A stretch of DNA of 13,556 bases. Source: Clostridiales bacterium. GTDB lineage: Bacteria > Bacillota_E > Sulfobacillia > Sulfobacillales > JAIMBI01. The notes beneath the pieces are model-generated. The model was not told where the DNA came from and did no database searches. It saw only the letters and a list, made by a program, of their open reading frames with translations. How positions within the stretch are numbered: the stretch's first letter is position 1; each line of letters begins with the position of its first letter. Positions 5,804-11,897 of the stretch are shown piece after piece. The position numbers were made by a program, and so were the translations under genes. The DNA lies in NCBI GenBank assembly GCA_027318915.1, contig DAHVOH010000078.1, positions 1-13,556 of the forward strand. Direction: 5' to 3'.

Positions 5804-6337
5804 ATGAACACCGCCCCATCAGTTCTCGATGCCATCGACCATTTTCCTGTCGTGCTTGCCAAGCGGTTTCTGGGGGACGGCGCAACGCATGGTCTCATTG
5901 AGGCCCTGCACGTGTTGAACGCTGCCCAGCGGTTTCCCTGCCGCGTTCTCGTCGAGTGCGCCGTACCAGCCGAAGCGCGGCTTGTTGATGCCGTCCGCGC
6001 CGGGGGATCTGTCACGCACATTACGGCGTCGCGCGCCCAGGTTCTGGCACTTGCCTCGAATACGGGCCTTCCAGATTGGCTGGACGCCGCACGCGACCGC
6101 GATGCGCTGTTGGTCTGGGACGACCTTGACCGAACTGAGGCGTGCGTAGTGCTTCCGGTCCTCCGTGCAGCGGGGGTGCCGGCACTCATAGCAACGACCA
6201 CTCCGATAAGGAGTTCGGTTCCGTACGTAGTGTTTCCGGCATCGCGACCGTCGAGGGCACGCCCAGTCGCCGGACCAGACACCATGCGCATCCGTTGGTA
6301 TTCCCGTGGTGCCAGCGCCTCCTGTCCGGACGCTTGA
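5804..6337 (+). CDS. Truncated paralogue of the 12075 secretion-type ATPase, N-terminal domain only
   Basis: 177 residues, ATG 5804 with AAAGGAGGT upstream. Residues 1 to about 147 closely match the first 147 of the 405-residue protein at 12075. Shared blocks include AIDHFPVV, GATHGLIEAL, RVLVECA.PAE, AGGSVT.I, and WDD followed later by VLRAAGVPALI or VLQAAGVPALI and VVFP. The match stops at VVFP, after which the frame runs through about 30 Arg/Ser/Pro-rich residues unlike the paralogue. The Walker A ATPase domain is wholly absent. A deletion removing the 3' two-thirds is the simplest explanation; a stand-alone N-terminal domain protein is possible because the ribosome binding site and frame are intact. 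DNA from 6338 to 6495 shows no gene and leads directly into tail repeat copy 4. Confidence 0.75.
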   Translation: MNTAPSVLDAIDHFPVVLAKRFLGDGATHGLIEALHVLNAAQRFPCRVLVECAVPAEARLVDAVRAGGSVTHITASRAQVLALASNTGLPDWLDAARDRDALLVWDDLDRTEACVVLPVLRAAGVPALIATTTPIRSSVPYVVFPASRPSRARPVAGPDTMRIRWYSRGASASCPDA

Positions 6338-6495
6338 CGACTCGTTCCTCCCAGCAATTGCAGCGCCATCTTCGGTCCCCGGCTCGTTGTTGGCGACTTC
6401 CACCCGGTGACGGCGGATTCGCCACGATGTTGCCACATTCCTTCTCAGTTCGATGAGAGGGTTCGAGGAGTCCCGCGTGGCAGGTTCCTGCTTAT

Positions 6496-6676
6496 CTGTG
6501 GGCCGACGCTGACGTACATGCCGCCTGCGCCGTACCAGGTGCAGGGGGCTCCCTTCCCAGAACCGGTCTACAACCCGGTGGCGTGCCCCGTGCCGATTGC
6601 GGTGGGGCCTTAACCGATCCGATTCGGTGTTCCGAGCAGCCTGAAGTGGGAGGCGGCGGGCCGCCTCCCCCTTTTT
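6496..6676 (+). pseudogene. Tail repeat copy 4: headless variant C-terminus with true terminator
   Basis: From CTGTGGGCCGACG the DNA encodes CGPTLTYMPPAPYQVQGAPF and then the constant PEPVYNPVACPVPIAVGP, ending at TAA 6611-6613. The residues before it in this frame are unrelated to the 2074 protein. The trailer is more diverged than in copies 1-3. The gap from the end of the 5804 gene to the 6710 gene holds only this copy and about 160 bases in which I see no gene. Confidence 0.8.
6648..6676 (+). terminator. Intrinsic terminator of tail repeat copy 4
   Basis: GGGAGGCGGC (6648-6657) pairs with GCCGCCTCCC (6660-6669), followed by CC and five T residues (6672-6676). It is the only copy of this hairpin with a T-tract, so the family hairpin may originally have been an intrinsic terminator. 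Confidence 0.75.
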
Positions 6677-6709
6677 GCCCACACGGTCTGATAGAAAGGA
6701 TGAGCGCCG

Positions 6710-7591
6710 ATGGGTTTCTATCATTTGCTGTTTGTCGAGGATTCTCCGGCCACGCAGTCAGAGACCGTGCGGGTCGTGGGAAGTGCCGTCGGGGCGGCAA
6801 CGTTGGTCCGCCGCTTGTTTGTTCAGGCGCGTGGCCAGAAGTATTCGAGCCCAACCGTGTTGTGTCGCCCACGGGGCGACGGGCGGTGGGAGGTCGCAAC
6901 GATCCATGCGCGGTGGGGGCGGTCTCGATACCAGCGGGCGCTGGGCACTCGCCTACGCGACATCACGGCATCGGTCTTCGACGATGTGCCGCCCGCCACG
7001 AACGCCGTCATCTGTCAGACGAATCATTTCCTGTATGCCCAGCAAGGCGATGGGCACCAGTTCCGTCTCGGCGATCTGTACGTCGCGCCGGACGGGGAGT
7101 GTCGTTCCCCGGTGAAAGCAAGTGGACAATTGGCGAAGGACACGAAAGACACGAGCGACATGCCGGAGCCGACGCTGCAGGAGAAATTCTGGGATCCGGG
7201 CCGCCCTCTGATCATGGGCGAGGTGCGCGGCCCTGAAGCCTTTGACTGGGTAGAGTTGGGCCCGGATAACACAGGCGGTGGGCTTCTCAGCAGCATCATG
7301 CTGTCCGAATCTTCGACCACGACGGAGCTGGCGGCCCCTTCCGCTTCCCCTTTCCCTTCCTCTTCCCCCGTCCCGAAACTATTCATCGGCCGGACTCGGT
7401 GTGGTTACACGCGCACGGCGGCGGAGTTGCTCGCGGAGGGCGAGCCTGTCCGGATCGAATCCCCAGACACGGAACGTGCGTCCGACTCACCTGCGACGAC
7501 GGCCGTGACTGATGGGGAGGCGTCATGGCGCGCATCCCCCGACTCAGGGCCGAGGCCTGCTTGTGCTCATCTAAGGAGGGATGAATTGTGA
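6710..7591 (+). CDS. Hypothetical protein with low-complexity linker
   Basis: 293 residues, ATG 6710 after GAAAGGATGAG. Residues 1 to about 135 look like a folded alpha/beta domain (MGFYHLLFVEDS, TLVRRLFVQAR, WEVATIHARWGR, FLYAQQGDGHQFRLGDLYVA). The middle is charged (SGQLAKDTKDTSDMPEPTLQ), then comes a segment with EAFDWVELGPDN, a Ser/Pro/Thr linker at about 200-222, and a short block (LFIGRTRCGYTRTAAELLAEG) faintly like a glutaredoxin active-site region. The end is disordered. No family is assigned. The TGA at 7589-7591 overlaps the GTG of the next gene by four bases (GTGA), so the two are translationally coupled. It follows the only T-tailed family terminator by about 30 bases, so its promoter must be very compact or lie upstream. 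Confidence 0.75.
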   Translation: MGFYHLLFVEDSPATQSETVRVVGSAVGAATLVRRLFVQARGQKYSSPTVLCRPRGDGRWEVATIHARWGRSRYQRALGTRLRDITASVFDDVPPATNAVICQTNHFLYAQQGDGHQFRLGDLYVAPDGECRSPVKASGQLAKDTKDTSDMPEPTLQEKFWDPGRPLIMGEVRGPEAFDWVELGPDNTGGGLLSSIMLSESSTTTELAAPSASPFPSSSPVPKLFIGRTRCGYTRTAAELLAEGEPVRIESPDTERASDSPATTAVTDGEASWRASPDSGPRPACAHLRRDEL

Positions 7592-7779
7592 AGGACACCG
7601 ATGCTCTTAACTCTTTGTCAGGCCCCGACGCCAACGAACCTGTCGACGAAGTCCTGATGCACGGTCTCTGGGAGTTTGTCGAACGCGGCGGCCGGATCCG
7701 GGAAATATACCATTGGGACAACGGCGTGCGCCACCTTGTGAGGAACCCTAGGCGTCGTGGATCAGCCCCAACGGGTTGA
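7588..7779 (+). CDS. Small hypothetical protein coupled to the 6710 gene
   Basis: 63 residues, GTG start at 7588, TAAGGAGGG eight bases upstream, overlapping the stop of the 6710 gene by four bases. The coupling and strong site make it a real gene despite its size. The protein has an acidic start, a central helix and strand (VLMHGLWEFVERGGRIREIYHW) and a basic tail (RHLVRNPRRRG). Its TGA lies seven bases before tail repeat copy 5. Function unknown. Confidence 0.75.
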   Translation: MKDTDALNSLSGPDANEPVDEVLMHGLWEFVERGGRIREIYHWDNGVRHLVRNPRRRGSAPTG

Positions 7780-7786
7780 CGAAGGG

Positions 7787-7869
7787 TGTTGCCCGGTACC
7801 GATTGCGGTGGGACCGTAGGGCGGGCATAGTCCAAAGAAGAAGGCGGAGGCGGGCGGGGCTCGCCTCCG
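7787..7869 (+). repeat. Tail repeat copy 5 (decayed)
   Basis: TGT at 7787 to TAG at 7817-7819 reads CCPVPIAVGP and stop, with CCGGTACCGATTGCGGTGGG differing by one base from the parent copy. The trailer is unrecognisable, but a GC hairpin of the same type follows: CGGAGGCG (7845-7852) with CGCCTCCG (7862-7869). It stands just beyond the end of the convergent minus-strand ORF (7884), so the hairpin could terminate both strands. Confidence 0.7.
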
Positions 7870-7883
7870 TACTTGCGGATAGA

Positions 7884-8261
7884 TCACGCGAGCGTACCCA
7901 TCACGAATGCCGGGACGCTTGTGGCGCCAAAAATCCACATCGCGTAGACGCGACGGCACCCGTCTTCCAACCAAAACCTTTCGTTCGGCAGTTTGCACAC
8001 CGTGATCGGTTCCCGGGCCAACCATCCGCTTCGGGGTTGGGCCTCTGGCTTGTCGAACAAATTCGCCACGCGTTGCCAGTGGTCTTCGTCGCGCGGCCAC
8101 CGTTCTGCTGGCTCGAACAGCCAACTTGTGCCGTACAACGCATCTAGCGGTACCTGGATTGCGGTTAAGGATGACGCTGTTTTGGGGGTGATGCCGTCGT
8201 CCCAGTGGTCCCCCGGGTATGGGGGGAGACGCCACCAATTCGCAAGGAGCCATGGTCCCAA
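7884..8261 (-). CDS. ParB-like domain protein, start uncertain
   Basis: 125 residues from a TTG at 8261. No ribosome binding site precedes it, and a stop lies in frame only nine codons upstream, so the N-terminus may be missing or this may be a remnant. The first two-thirds are rich in Trp and Asp. The C-terminal 40 residues read ITVCKLPNERFWLEDGCRRV, then YAMWIFGATSVPAFVMG. That is the pattern of ParB/sulfiredoxin-like domains: strand, short hairpin, D-G-x-x-R, helix and a closing strand, as in the conserved GxxR box of ParB N-terminal domains. Whether it binds DNA or nucleotide cannot be said. Only 21 bases separate it from the divergent 8283 gene. A 43 bp broken copy of its KLPNE region lies at 9666-9708. 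Confidence 0.6.
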   Translation of the reverse strand: MGPWLLANWWRLPPYPGDHWDDGITPKTASSLTAIQVPLDALYGTSWLFEPAERWPRDEDHWQRVANLFDKPEAQPRSGWLAREPITVCKLPNERFWLEDGCRRVYAMWIFGATSVPAFVMGTLA

Positions 8262-8282
8262 CTGTATTGAGGAGGTTTCGTC

Positions 8283-8939
8283 ATGTCACAACTGGATCAG
8301 GAGACTGGCCAATTCTTGTCGTGTCCCTCGTTCCATCACACGCCCTCCGTTTGCGGGAAAGACTCCGCTGACATGGTACCGGGTTCTAGGTCGTGCACCA
8401 TCGTGGACCTGATTGAGGAGTGGGTGACGCAGCCCGGCTCTCGCTGGGTGGTGCTTGCGGGCGAGCGGCGCACCGCCAAGAGCCGTGTTTTGCAGTGGTT
8501 AGCCGCCCGTGCGGCCCAACGCTTGACGCCCTTTGTGTGGTGGAAGTGGCCTGAGAACCACTACCGGGATCCACGATCCTGGGCGGCGGTGCCGAGGGCT
8601 GCGGAGCGCTTGTGGCTCCTCGATGAATGGACGCCTTGGCCTGCGGAGACGTGGCCACGGTTGACGTCCGGGGTTCTGGCCATCGAATGGTCTCTCCTGA
8701 CTCGGGAGGAGGGATTGCCACACGCTGACTGGTGGCCCTTCCGCCCAGACAGCGCCGTGTTGTGGGTCACACTCCGCCGCGCGGAGGGCGGTGCCGTACA
8801 GTGGTCCGCCGTAGGGCCGGACGGCGCTCTCGTCGCGCAGGGCCAGGACGATGTGCCGGTGGTGGCGTTGGACTCCCGACTCGGTCAGACCACCGGTCCT
8901 TGGAATGTGGTCTATGCGTGGCCGCCCCTGGAGCGCTAA
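8283..8939 (+). CDS. Small P-loop-like protein, possible ATPase
   Basis: 218 residues, ATG 8283 after TTGAGGAGG. After a Cys/His-containing start (FLSCPSFHHTPSVCGKD), a hydrophobic strand leads to a Walker A-like loop, WVVLAGERRTAKSRVLQWLA (about 55-74). Here Gly, then Lys-Ser are at usable spacing, but the canonical second Gly before Lys is replaced by Ala. About 45 residues later RLWLLDEW (109-116) gives a hydrophobic strand ending in Asp-Glu, as in Walker B of AAA+-type proteins. A later strand (AVLWVTLRRAE) could carry a sensor residue. The length suits a minimal P-loop domain. The protein is notably rich in Trp. No close family is recognised. A GC hairpin follows at 8966-8988. Confidence 0.75.
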   Translation: MSQLDQETGQFLSCPSFHHTPSVCGKDSADMVPGSRSCTIVDLIEEWVTQPGSRWVVLAGERRTAKSRVLQWLAARAAQRLTPFVWWKWPENHYRDPRSWAAVPRAAERLWLLDEWTPWPAETWPRLTSGVLAIEWSLLTREEGLPHADWWPFRPDSAVLWVTLRRAEGGAVQWSAVGPDGALVAQGQDDVPVVALDSRLGQTTGPWNVVYAWPPLER

Positions 8940-8965
8940 CGCGGACATCCGTTGCGCTGGTCTGT

Positions 8966-8988
8966 GGCGGGCGGCCCTTCGCCCCGCC
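8966..8988 (+). terminator. GC hairpin after the P-loop-like gene
   Basis: GGCGGG (8966-8971) pairs with CCCGCC (8983-8988), 27 bases after the stop at 8939. There is no T-tract, so the role is uncertain. Confidence 0.35.
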
Positions 8989-9072
8989 GCCTCGACGGGG
9001 TCGACCGACTAGGTCTTCGGCCGCCCGAGCGCGATGACCGTGAGTTTCCAGGCCAAAAAGGAGTGATCTTGT

Positions 9073-9366
9073 ATGCTTCCGAACGGCGACACTCTTTCCG
9101 AGACCGTCATCCACTTCGATTCCGCGTCCGGCGGTTGCGCCGCCTGGCCCCCGTTTCTGTTGGCCGCTAACAACGGCACTGATCTTGATCGTCTGTTGGA
9201 CACACTGCAGGAGGTATTTGGCGCGGAAGCGATAGGTGCCCATGAGCGGCAGGCGTTGCGCCATGTGTTCGCGACGGTGATTGCCGAGAGTACCCCGGAG
9301 GATCCCCCGACCTTTCACCGAGCGTATCAGTTGATGGCGAGGGCAGGCACGGGGGTCTTGCCTTAA
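9073..9366 (+). CDS. Small hypothetical protein
   Basis: 97 residues, ATG 9073 with AAAAAGGAG nine bases upstream. The first third is a mixed strand region (VIHFDSASGGCAAWPPFLLA), followed by helical segments (DLDRLLDTLQEVFGAEAIGAHERQA in part, then LRHVFATVIAE and FHRAYQLMARAG). The helix-rich C-terminal half resembles small four-helix regulatory proteins, but no family is recognised. The TAA stop is the centre of the 12-base palindrome TGCCTTAAGGCA. The next gene starts 35 bases later on the same strand, so the two probably form an operon. Confidence 0.75.
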   Translation: MLPNGDTLSETVIHFDSASGGCAAWPPFLLAANNGTDLDRLLDTLQEVFGAEAIGAHERQALRHVFATVIAESTPEDPPTFHRAYQLMARAGTGVLP

Positions 9367-9401
9367 GGCATGGCTCGGCCGACGCGAGAGGAGGTGAAAG
9401 A

Positions 9402-9611
9402 ATGTCTTCGCACACCGATCCCATGTGGGACATCACGTACCAGGCGGCGGCGGATGCCTACGACGCGCCGGGCGAGCAATCGCCGGCAGAAGCGGCCGTG
9501 GCGGCGTTGGCCCGCCTGCGGTTGTCGGAACCCACGTTCCGTTCACTGCTCGTTATGTTGGCTGCGGGAGGTCGCGAGGTGCCTGCCGAACTGTGGACCC
9601 AGTCCCTGTAG
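9402..9611 (+). CDS. Small MWDI-motif protein, paralogue of 4552-4740
   Basis: 69 residues, ATG 9402 after GAGAGGAGGTGA. It shares DPMWDI.YQAA..AYDAPGE and the helical C-terminal half with the 62-residue protein at 4552, and is seven residues longer at the end (VPAELWTQSL). Both have excellent ribosome binding sites and conserved acidic, aromatic and Gly positions, which argues for selection on the protein. No known function. It follows the 9073 gene by 35 bases, and a GC-rich hairpin (9630-9663) follows its stop. Confidence 0.8.
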   Translation: MSSHTDPMWDITYQAAADAYDAPGEQSPAEAAVAALARLRLSEPTFRSLLVMLAAGGREVPAELWTQSL

Positions 9612-9629
9612 CCACGACTCTTGCCGGAA

Positions 9630-9663
9630 GGGGGAGACGGCCGGAGGTGCCGCCCCCTCCCCC
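9630..9663 (+). terminator. GC hairpin after 9402-9611
   Basis: GGGGGAG (9630-9636) pairs with CTCCCCC (9657-9663), and CGGC (9638-9641) with GCCG (9649-9652) inside it. It begins 18 bases after the stop and has no T-tract. Confidence 0.5.
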
Positions 9664-9665
9664 CA

Positions 9666-9708
9666 TTCGTTCGGCAGTTTGTACACCGCGATCGGTTCCT
9701 GGGCCAAC
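9666..9708 (-). pseudogene. 43 bp fragment of the ParB-like ORF
   Basis: These 43 bases match 7980-8022 with three mismatches. Read on the minus strand they give LAQEPIAVYKLPNE against LAREPITVCKLPNE. All three changes alter the protein, and homology ends abruptly on both sides. It is therefore a fragment with no sign of selection, embedded in an otherwise empty stretch (9612-9849) that holds only this and the preceding hairpin. Confidence 0.75.
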
Positions 9709-9849
9709 GCATTTCGGACACTCGTCGAGCCCGATTCGTAGCCCTCAGCCGCGGCGCTCATCGTTGCGCCCGCCATGGTCAAGGTTCCCCCTGGGAGCGG
9801 CTGTCTCGATGCACCACACGTGTAGCGTTTCAAGAGGAGGTTGGGGTCT

Positions 9850-10593
9850 GTGGCTAGTCGTTCGAGATCCCGGGCTCCCAGCCCCGCCCAACTCCGCAAT
9901 GCCTACTTTGGCCGGTACGGGTCCACGTGGTCGCTCACCGGGAGCCTGATGGGCTCTACGCTGTTGTACATGGGCCTGTACCTGCTGGTGGCCGCAGGTG
10001 GCGCAGTGGCGGCCAACGCCTCGGGACTGACGCGGGTGGTGGCCGGGTCCGGCATTGTGGCGCTTCTGCCCTTCTTCGTGCTCTTGTTCGTCGTTTCCTC
10101 GGCGATGAGTCGGGCGATTGGCCACGTCACGCAGGAACTGGCGCTGGGCGCCGTCATGATGCTGGTCGTGAGCCCCTTCCTCGGCATGGCGCTGGCCCAT
10201 GGGCTTGCCGCCTCGCCAGCAGCGGTGCTGTCGGCGGGCGTCGCCGCCGCGGGATCCGTGGTGGTGACGGCGGCCATCGCCTTCGTGAGTCCCTGGGATC
10301 TGAGCAAGTTGTCGGGGTTGGCGTTTGTCGGGCTCACGGGGTTGCTCATCACGGAGTTGCTGGCGATGTTCTTGGGCGCCGCCACGGGGCTCGTCCTGTC
10401 GCCGATTTGGTCCATGATTGGCATCGCCGTCTTCGAGTTGTACCTAGTGGTCGACTTCTCCCGCATGCGGCAGGCCATGGCCTATGGCCCGAACGACGGG
10501 TTGGCCGCCTATCTGGGCCTGAATCTGGCCTTGGACGTGGTGAACCTGTTCATGTACTTCCTGATGCTGTTTGTGGGCGGGAGCCGCCGCTAG
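9850..10593 (+). CDS. Bax inhibitor-1 (BI-1/YccA/TMBIM) family membrane protein
   Basis: 247 residues, GTG 9850 chosen because GAGGAGG (9834-9840) ends nine bases before it; the TTG at 9841 abuts that site. A hydrophilic Ser/Arg/Pro start is followed by about seven hydrophobic segments: GSTLLYMGLYLLVAAGGAVA, IVALLPFFVLLFVVSS, GAVMMLVVSPFLGMAL, AAGSVVVTAAIAFV, FVGLTGLLITELLAMFLGAA, SMIGIAVFELYLVVDF and LALDVVNLFMYFLMLFVGG. The family hallmarks are the loop before helix five (SPWDLSKLSGLAFVGL), the acidic residue in the ELYLVVD helix followed by basic residues, and the N-x-x-L-D-x-x-N-L-F-x-Y final helix. Bacterial BI-1 proteins are known or proposed pH-sensitive calcium or proton leak channels in the cytoplasmic membrane; its use here is unknown. 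It is the only clear housekeeping-type gene in the window. Confidence 0.9.
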   Translation: MASRSRSRAPSPAQLRNAYFGRYGSTWSLTGSLMGSTLLYMGLYLLVAAGGAVAANASGLTRVVAGSGIVALLPFFVLLFVVSSAMSRAIGHVTQELALGAVMMLVVSPFLGMALAHGLAASPAAVLSAGVAAAGSVVVTAAIAFVSPWDLSKLSGLAFVGLTGLLITELLAMFLGAATGLVLSPIWSMIGIAVFELYLVVDFSRMRQAMAYGPNDGLAAYLGLNLALDVVNLFMYFLMLFVGGSRR

Positions 10594-10661
10594 CCGGTTG
10601 CACTCCCCGCCCCGTCCGGTTCTCCTGCTTGCACTTAAGGCACTGGCACGGAGGTGATGGC

Positions 10662-10913
10662 GTGGCCGCAGACTTGACGGGACGCGGGGATCCCGACGCG
10701 CAAGCCCTCTGGGGTCTGTATCGCCAGGTTCATGACGCTGGCCGGCCTCAAGAGGAGGCCCTGGCGGCCGTGGATGCGTGGCTCCGGCGGCGTCTGTTGG
10801 AGGACTGGGTCCGTGAGGCCCGCGATCTGCTCACGGAGTTGGGGGTCCGTGTGGTTACTGCAGAGTTAGGGAGCGGTGAGGCGATAGCGTTGGAGGTGGA
10901 TGCGGCGGACTGA
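10662..10913 (+). CDS. Small hypothetical protein
   Basis: 83 residues from GTG 10662 with GGAGGT (10650-10655) six bases upstream. The protein is soluble, charged and mostly helical: AQALWGLYRQVHDAG, ALAAVDAWLRRRLLEDWVRE, ARDLLTELGVRVVTAEL, ending EVDAAD. The repeated Trp/Leu/Arg pattern looks amphipathic, as in short dimerising helices. Function unknown. It lies 68 bases after the BI-1 gene on the same strand and may share its transcript. Its last 48 bases overlap the 3' end of the convergent minus-strand gene. Confidence 0.7.
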   Translation: MAADLTGRGDPDAQALWGLYRQVHDAGRPQEEALAAVDAWLRRRLLEDWVREARDLLTELGVRVVTAELGSGEAIALEVDAAD

Positions 10914-11885
10914 GGCGGACGGCGTTGCGTGCATGTGGCAGTGATAGGCGGCGGCATCGGTGAGGCGCACCTGGCGCGCCAGCGCCTTCAGGCACTCGGG
11001 CGGCACGGCATAGAAGGCGGCATTCTCGAAGTGCCAGTCCCGCGCGGTTCGCATGAGCGGCAAGAGTTCTTCCCACGTGCGTGCCACCCGGCCCGATACG
11101 AGGGCGACTGGCTGCATTTTCTGACGCGCGACGACCAGTCCGTCCCAGTGCCACGCTTCTAGCGTTAACCCGATTTCCTCCAAGGTTTCTCGGCTCGCAC
11201 AGGCTCTCACGGGATTGGCGTCTGCCAGATCGCGGCGCCCCACCGTGCCGGCCACCGTCGTGGCCCACTGTCCGGACGCGACGGCCACGTCTTGGGAGCG
11301 CACCACGATTCCCCATCGCCCGGTGCAGTCTTGCAAGAGGACGCTGACCGCTAGGGGATTCGCGAGGTGCTGGTTCATCAGGGCTTCCTCGCCGGATTGC
11401 GGCATACCTGTCGTGCCGCGAACGCGCTGGACCAGTGGAAAGACGCCCCACCAGTGCCACCAAGACTGCCAGTGTTGCGCCCAGGAGGCGGAGGGCCAGT
11501 TGCTGCCGAATGCGGTCAGGTTAGTGGACAGAAAATCGTAGAAGTCCACTGCGGACAGGGTCCATGGCTGAATGCCGTCGAGGCGCATCACCTCGCCGTT
11601 CGTGGGGGCGGTGTGCATGCGCTGCGCATACCAATCCACGAGGCGCTGTCGTTCATCGCCGCGCACCGGGTTGCGAAACGGAGTCGTTGGGACGAGCGTG
11701 CACCCCTCGGGCGGCGGGGTGTCCAGCCGATAGACCCGCTTCGTCGGGGCCATCCAACGGCGGGGCCACCGAGGCAATCCGGCCACTCGTGTAAAGGACG
11801 CTGCCATGACGAGACCGCCTACGATGACAAGGGTCACGAGGTTGGCGGCCACGTCTTGGCCGACGCTGATCCAGAAGGTTTGCAT
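10866..11885 (-). CDS. Membrane-anchored Nudix-like protein
   Basis: 339 residues from ATG 11885; a longer start at 11972 would add 29 residues but has no well-spaced ribosome binding site. A hydrophobic segment near the N-terminus (about 15-31, NLVTLVIVGGLVMAASF) is followed by a basic patch (RWPRRW), a Trp-rich middle (SASWAQHWQSWWHWW) and a C-terminal Nudix-like domain. That domain has a strand (WGIVVRSQDVAVA), a Gly-containing turn, then ACASRETLEEIGL (about 228-240), which matches REUxEExGU, the second half of the Nudix box. The first-half Glu appears to be Asn or Asp and two residues are inserted, so metal binding may be altered. Nudix enzymes hydrolyse nucleoside-diphosphate-linked substrates; this one would be tethered to the membrane, probably facing the cytoplasm. 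A nucleotide-sensing role is possible but unproven. It converges on 10662-10913. Confidence 0.8.
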   Translation of the reverse strand: MQTFWISVGQDVAANLVTLVIVGGLVMAASFTRVAGLPRWPRRWMAPTKRVYRLDTPPPEGCTLVPTTPFRNPVRGDERQRLVDWYAQRMHTAPTNGEVMRLDGIQPWTLSAVDFYDFLSTNLTAFGSNWPSASWAQHWQSWWHWWGVFPLVQRVRGTTGMPQSGEEALMNQHLANPLAVSVLLQDCTGRWGIVVRSQDVAVASGQWATTVAGTVGRRDLADANPVRACASRETLEEIGLTLEAWHWDGLVVARQKMQPVALVSGRVARTWEELLPLMRTARDWHFENAAFYAVPPECLKALARQVRLTDAAAYHCHMHATPSASVRRIHLQRYRLTAP

Positions 11886-11891
11886 GCATCC

Positions 11892-11897
11892 AGTATA
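11892..11897 (-). promoter_or_regulatory. Candidate -10 (TATACT) for a leaderless Nudix-like gene
   Basis: On the minus strand TATACT stands six bases before ATG 11885, so a transcript starting at the usual distance would begin at or just before the ATG. No Shine-Dalgarno is present for this start, which fits leaderless initiation. No good -35 is visible at 17 bases. Tentative. Confidence 0.3.

Noticed and set aside
3283..6676. Shufflon of the pilV type
   Set aside because: All tail copies face the same way, no short inverted recombination sites flank them, and no Rci-like recombinase is seen.
4061..6724. Long minus-strand frames opposite the tail repeats sharing PRRLPLQA and RHRTRHRVV-like blocks
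   Set aside because: They are antisense shadows of the repeated tail and lack ribosome binding sites.
7374..7440. Glutaredoxin-like domain in the 6710 protein (LFIGRTRCGYTRTAAELL)
   Set aside because: Only one short block matches; there is no room or pattern for the rest of the thioredoxin fold.
5325..7760. 13-base identity CTAGGCGTCGTGG at 5325 and 7748
   Set aside because: One 13-base match is expected by chance in a window of this length, and the surrounding bases do not match.
3473..7869. Integron cassette array with attC-like hairpins
   Set aside because: The hairpins are simple perfect stems without visible GTTRRRY core sites. No integrase is present, genes lie on both strands, and the repeats include a protein-coding tail.
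9543..9899. 118-residue minus ORF containing the ParB-like fragment
   Set aside because: Only 14 residues match the ParB-like ORF. The rest overlaps a well-supported plus-strand gene and has no ribosome binding site, so only the 43 bp fragment is annotated.
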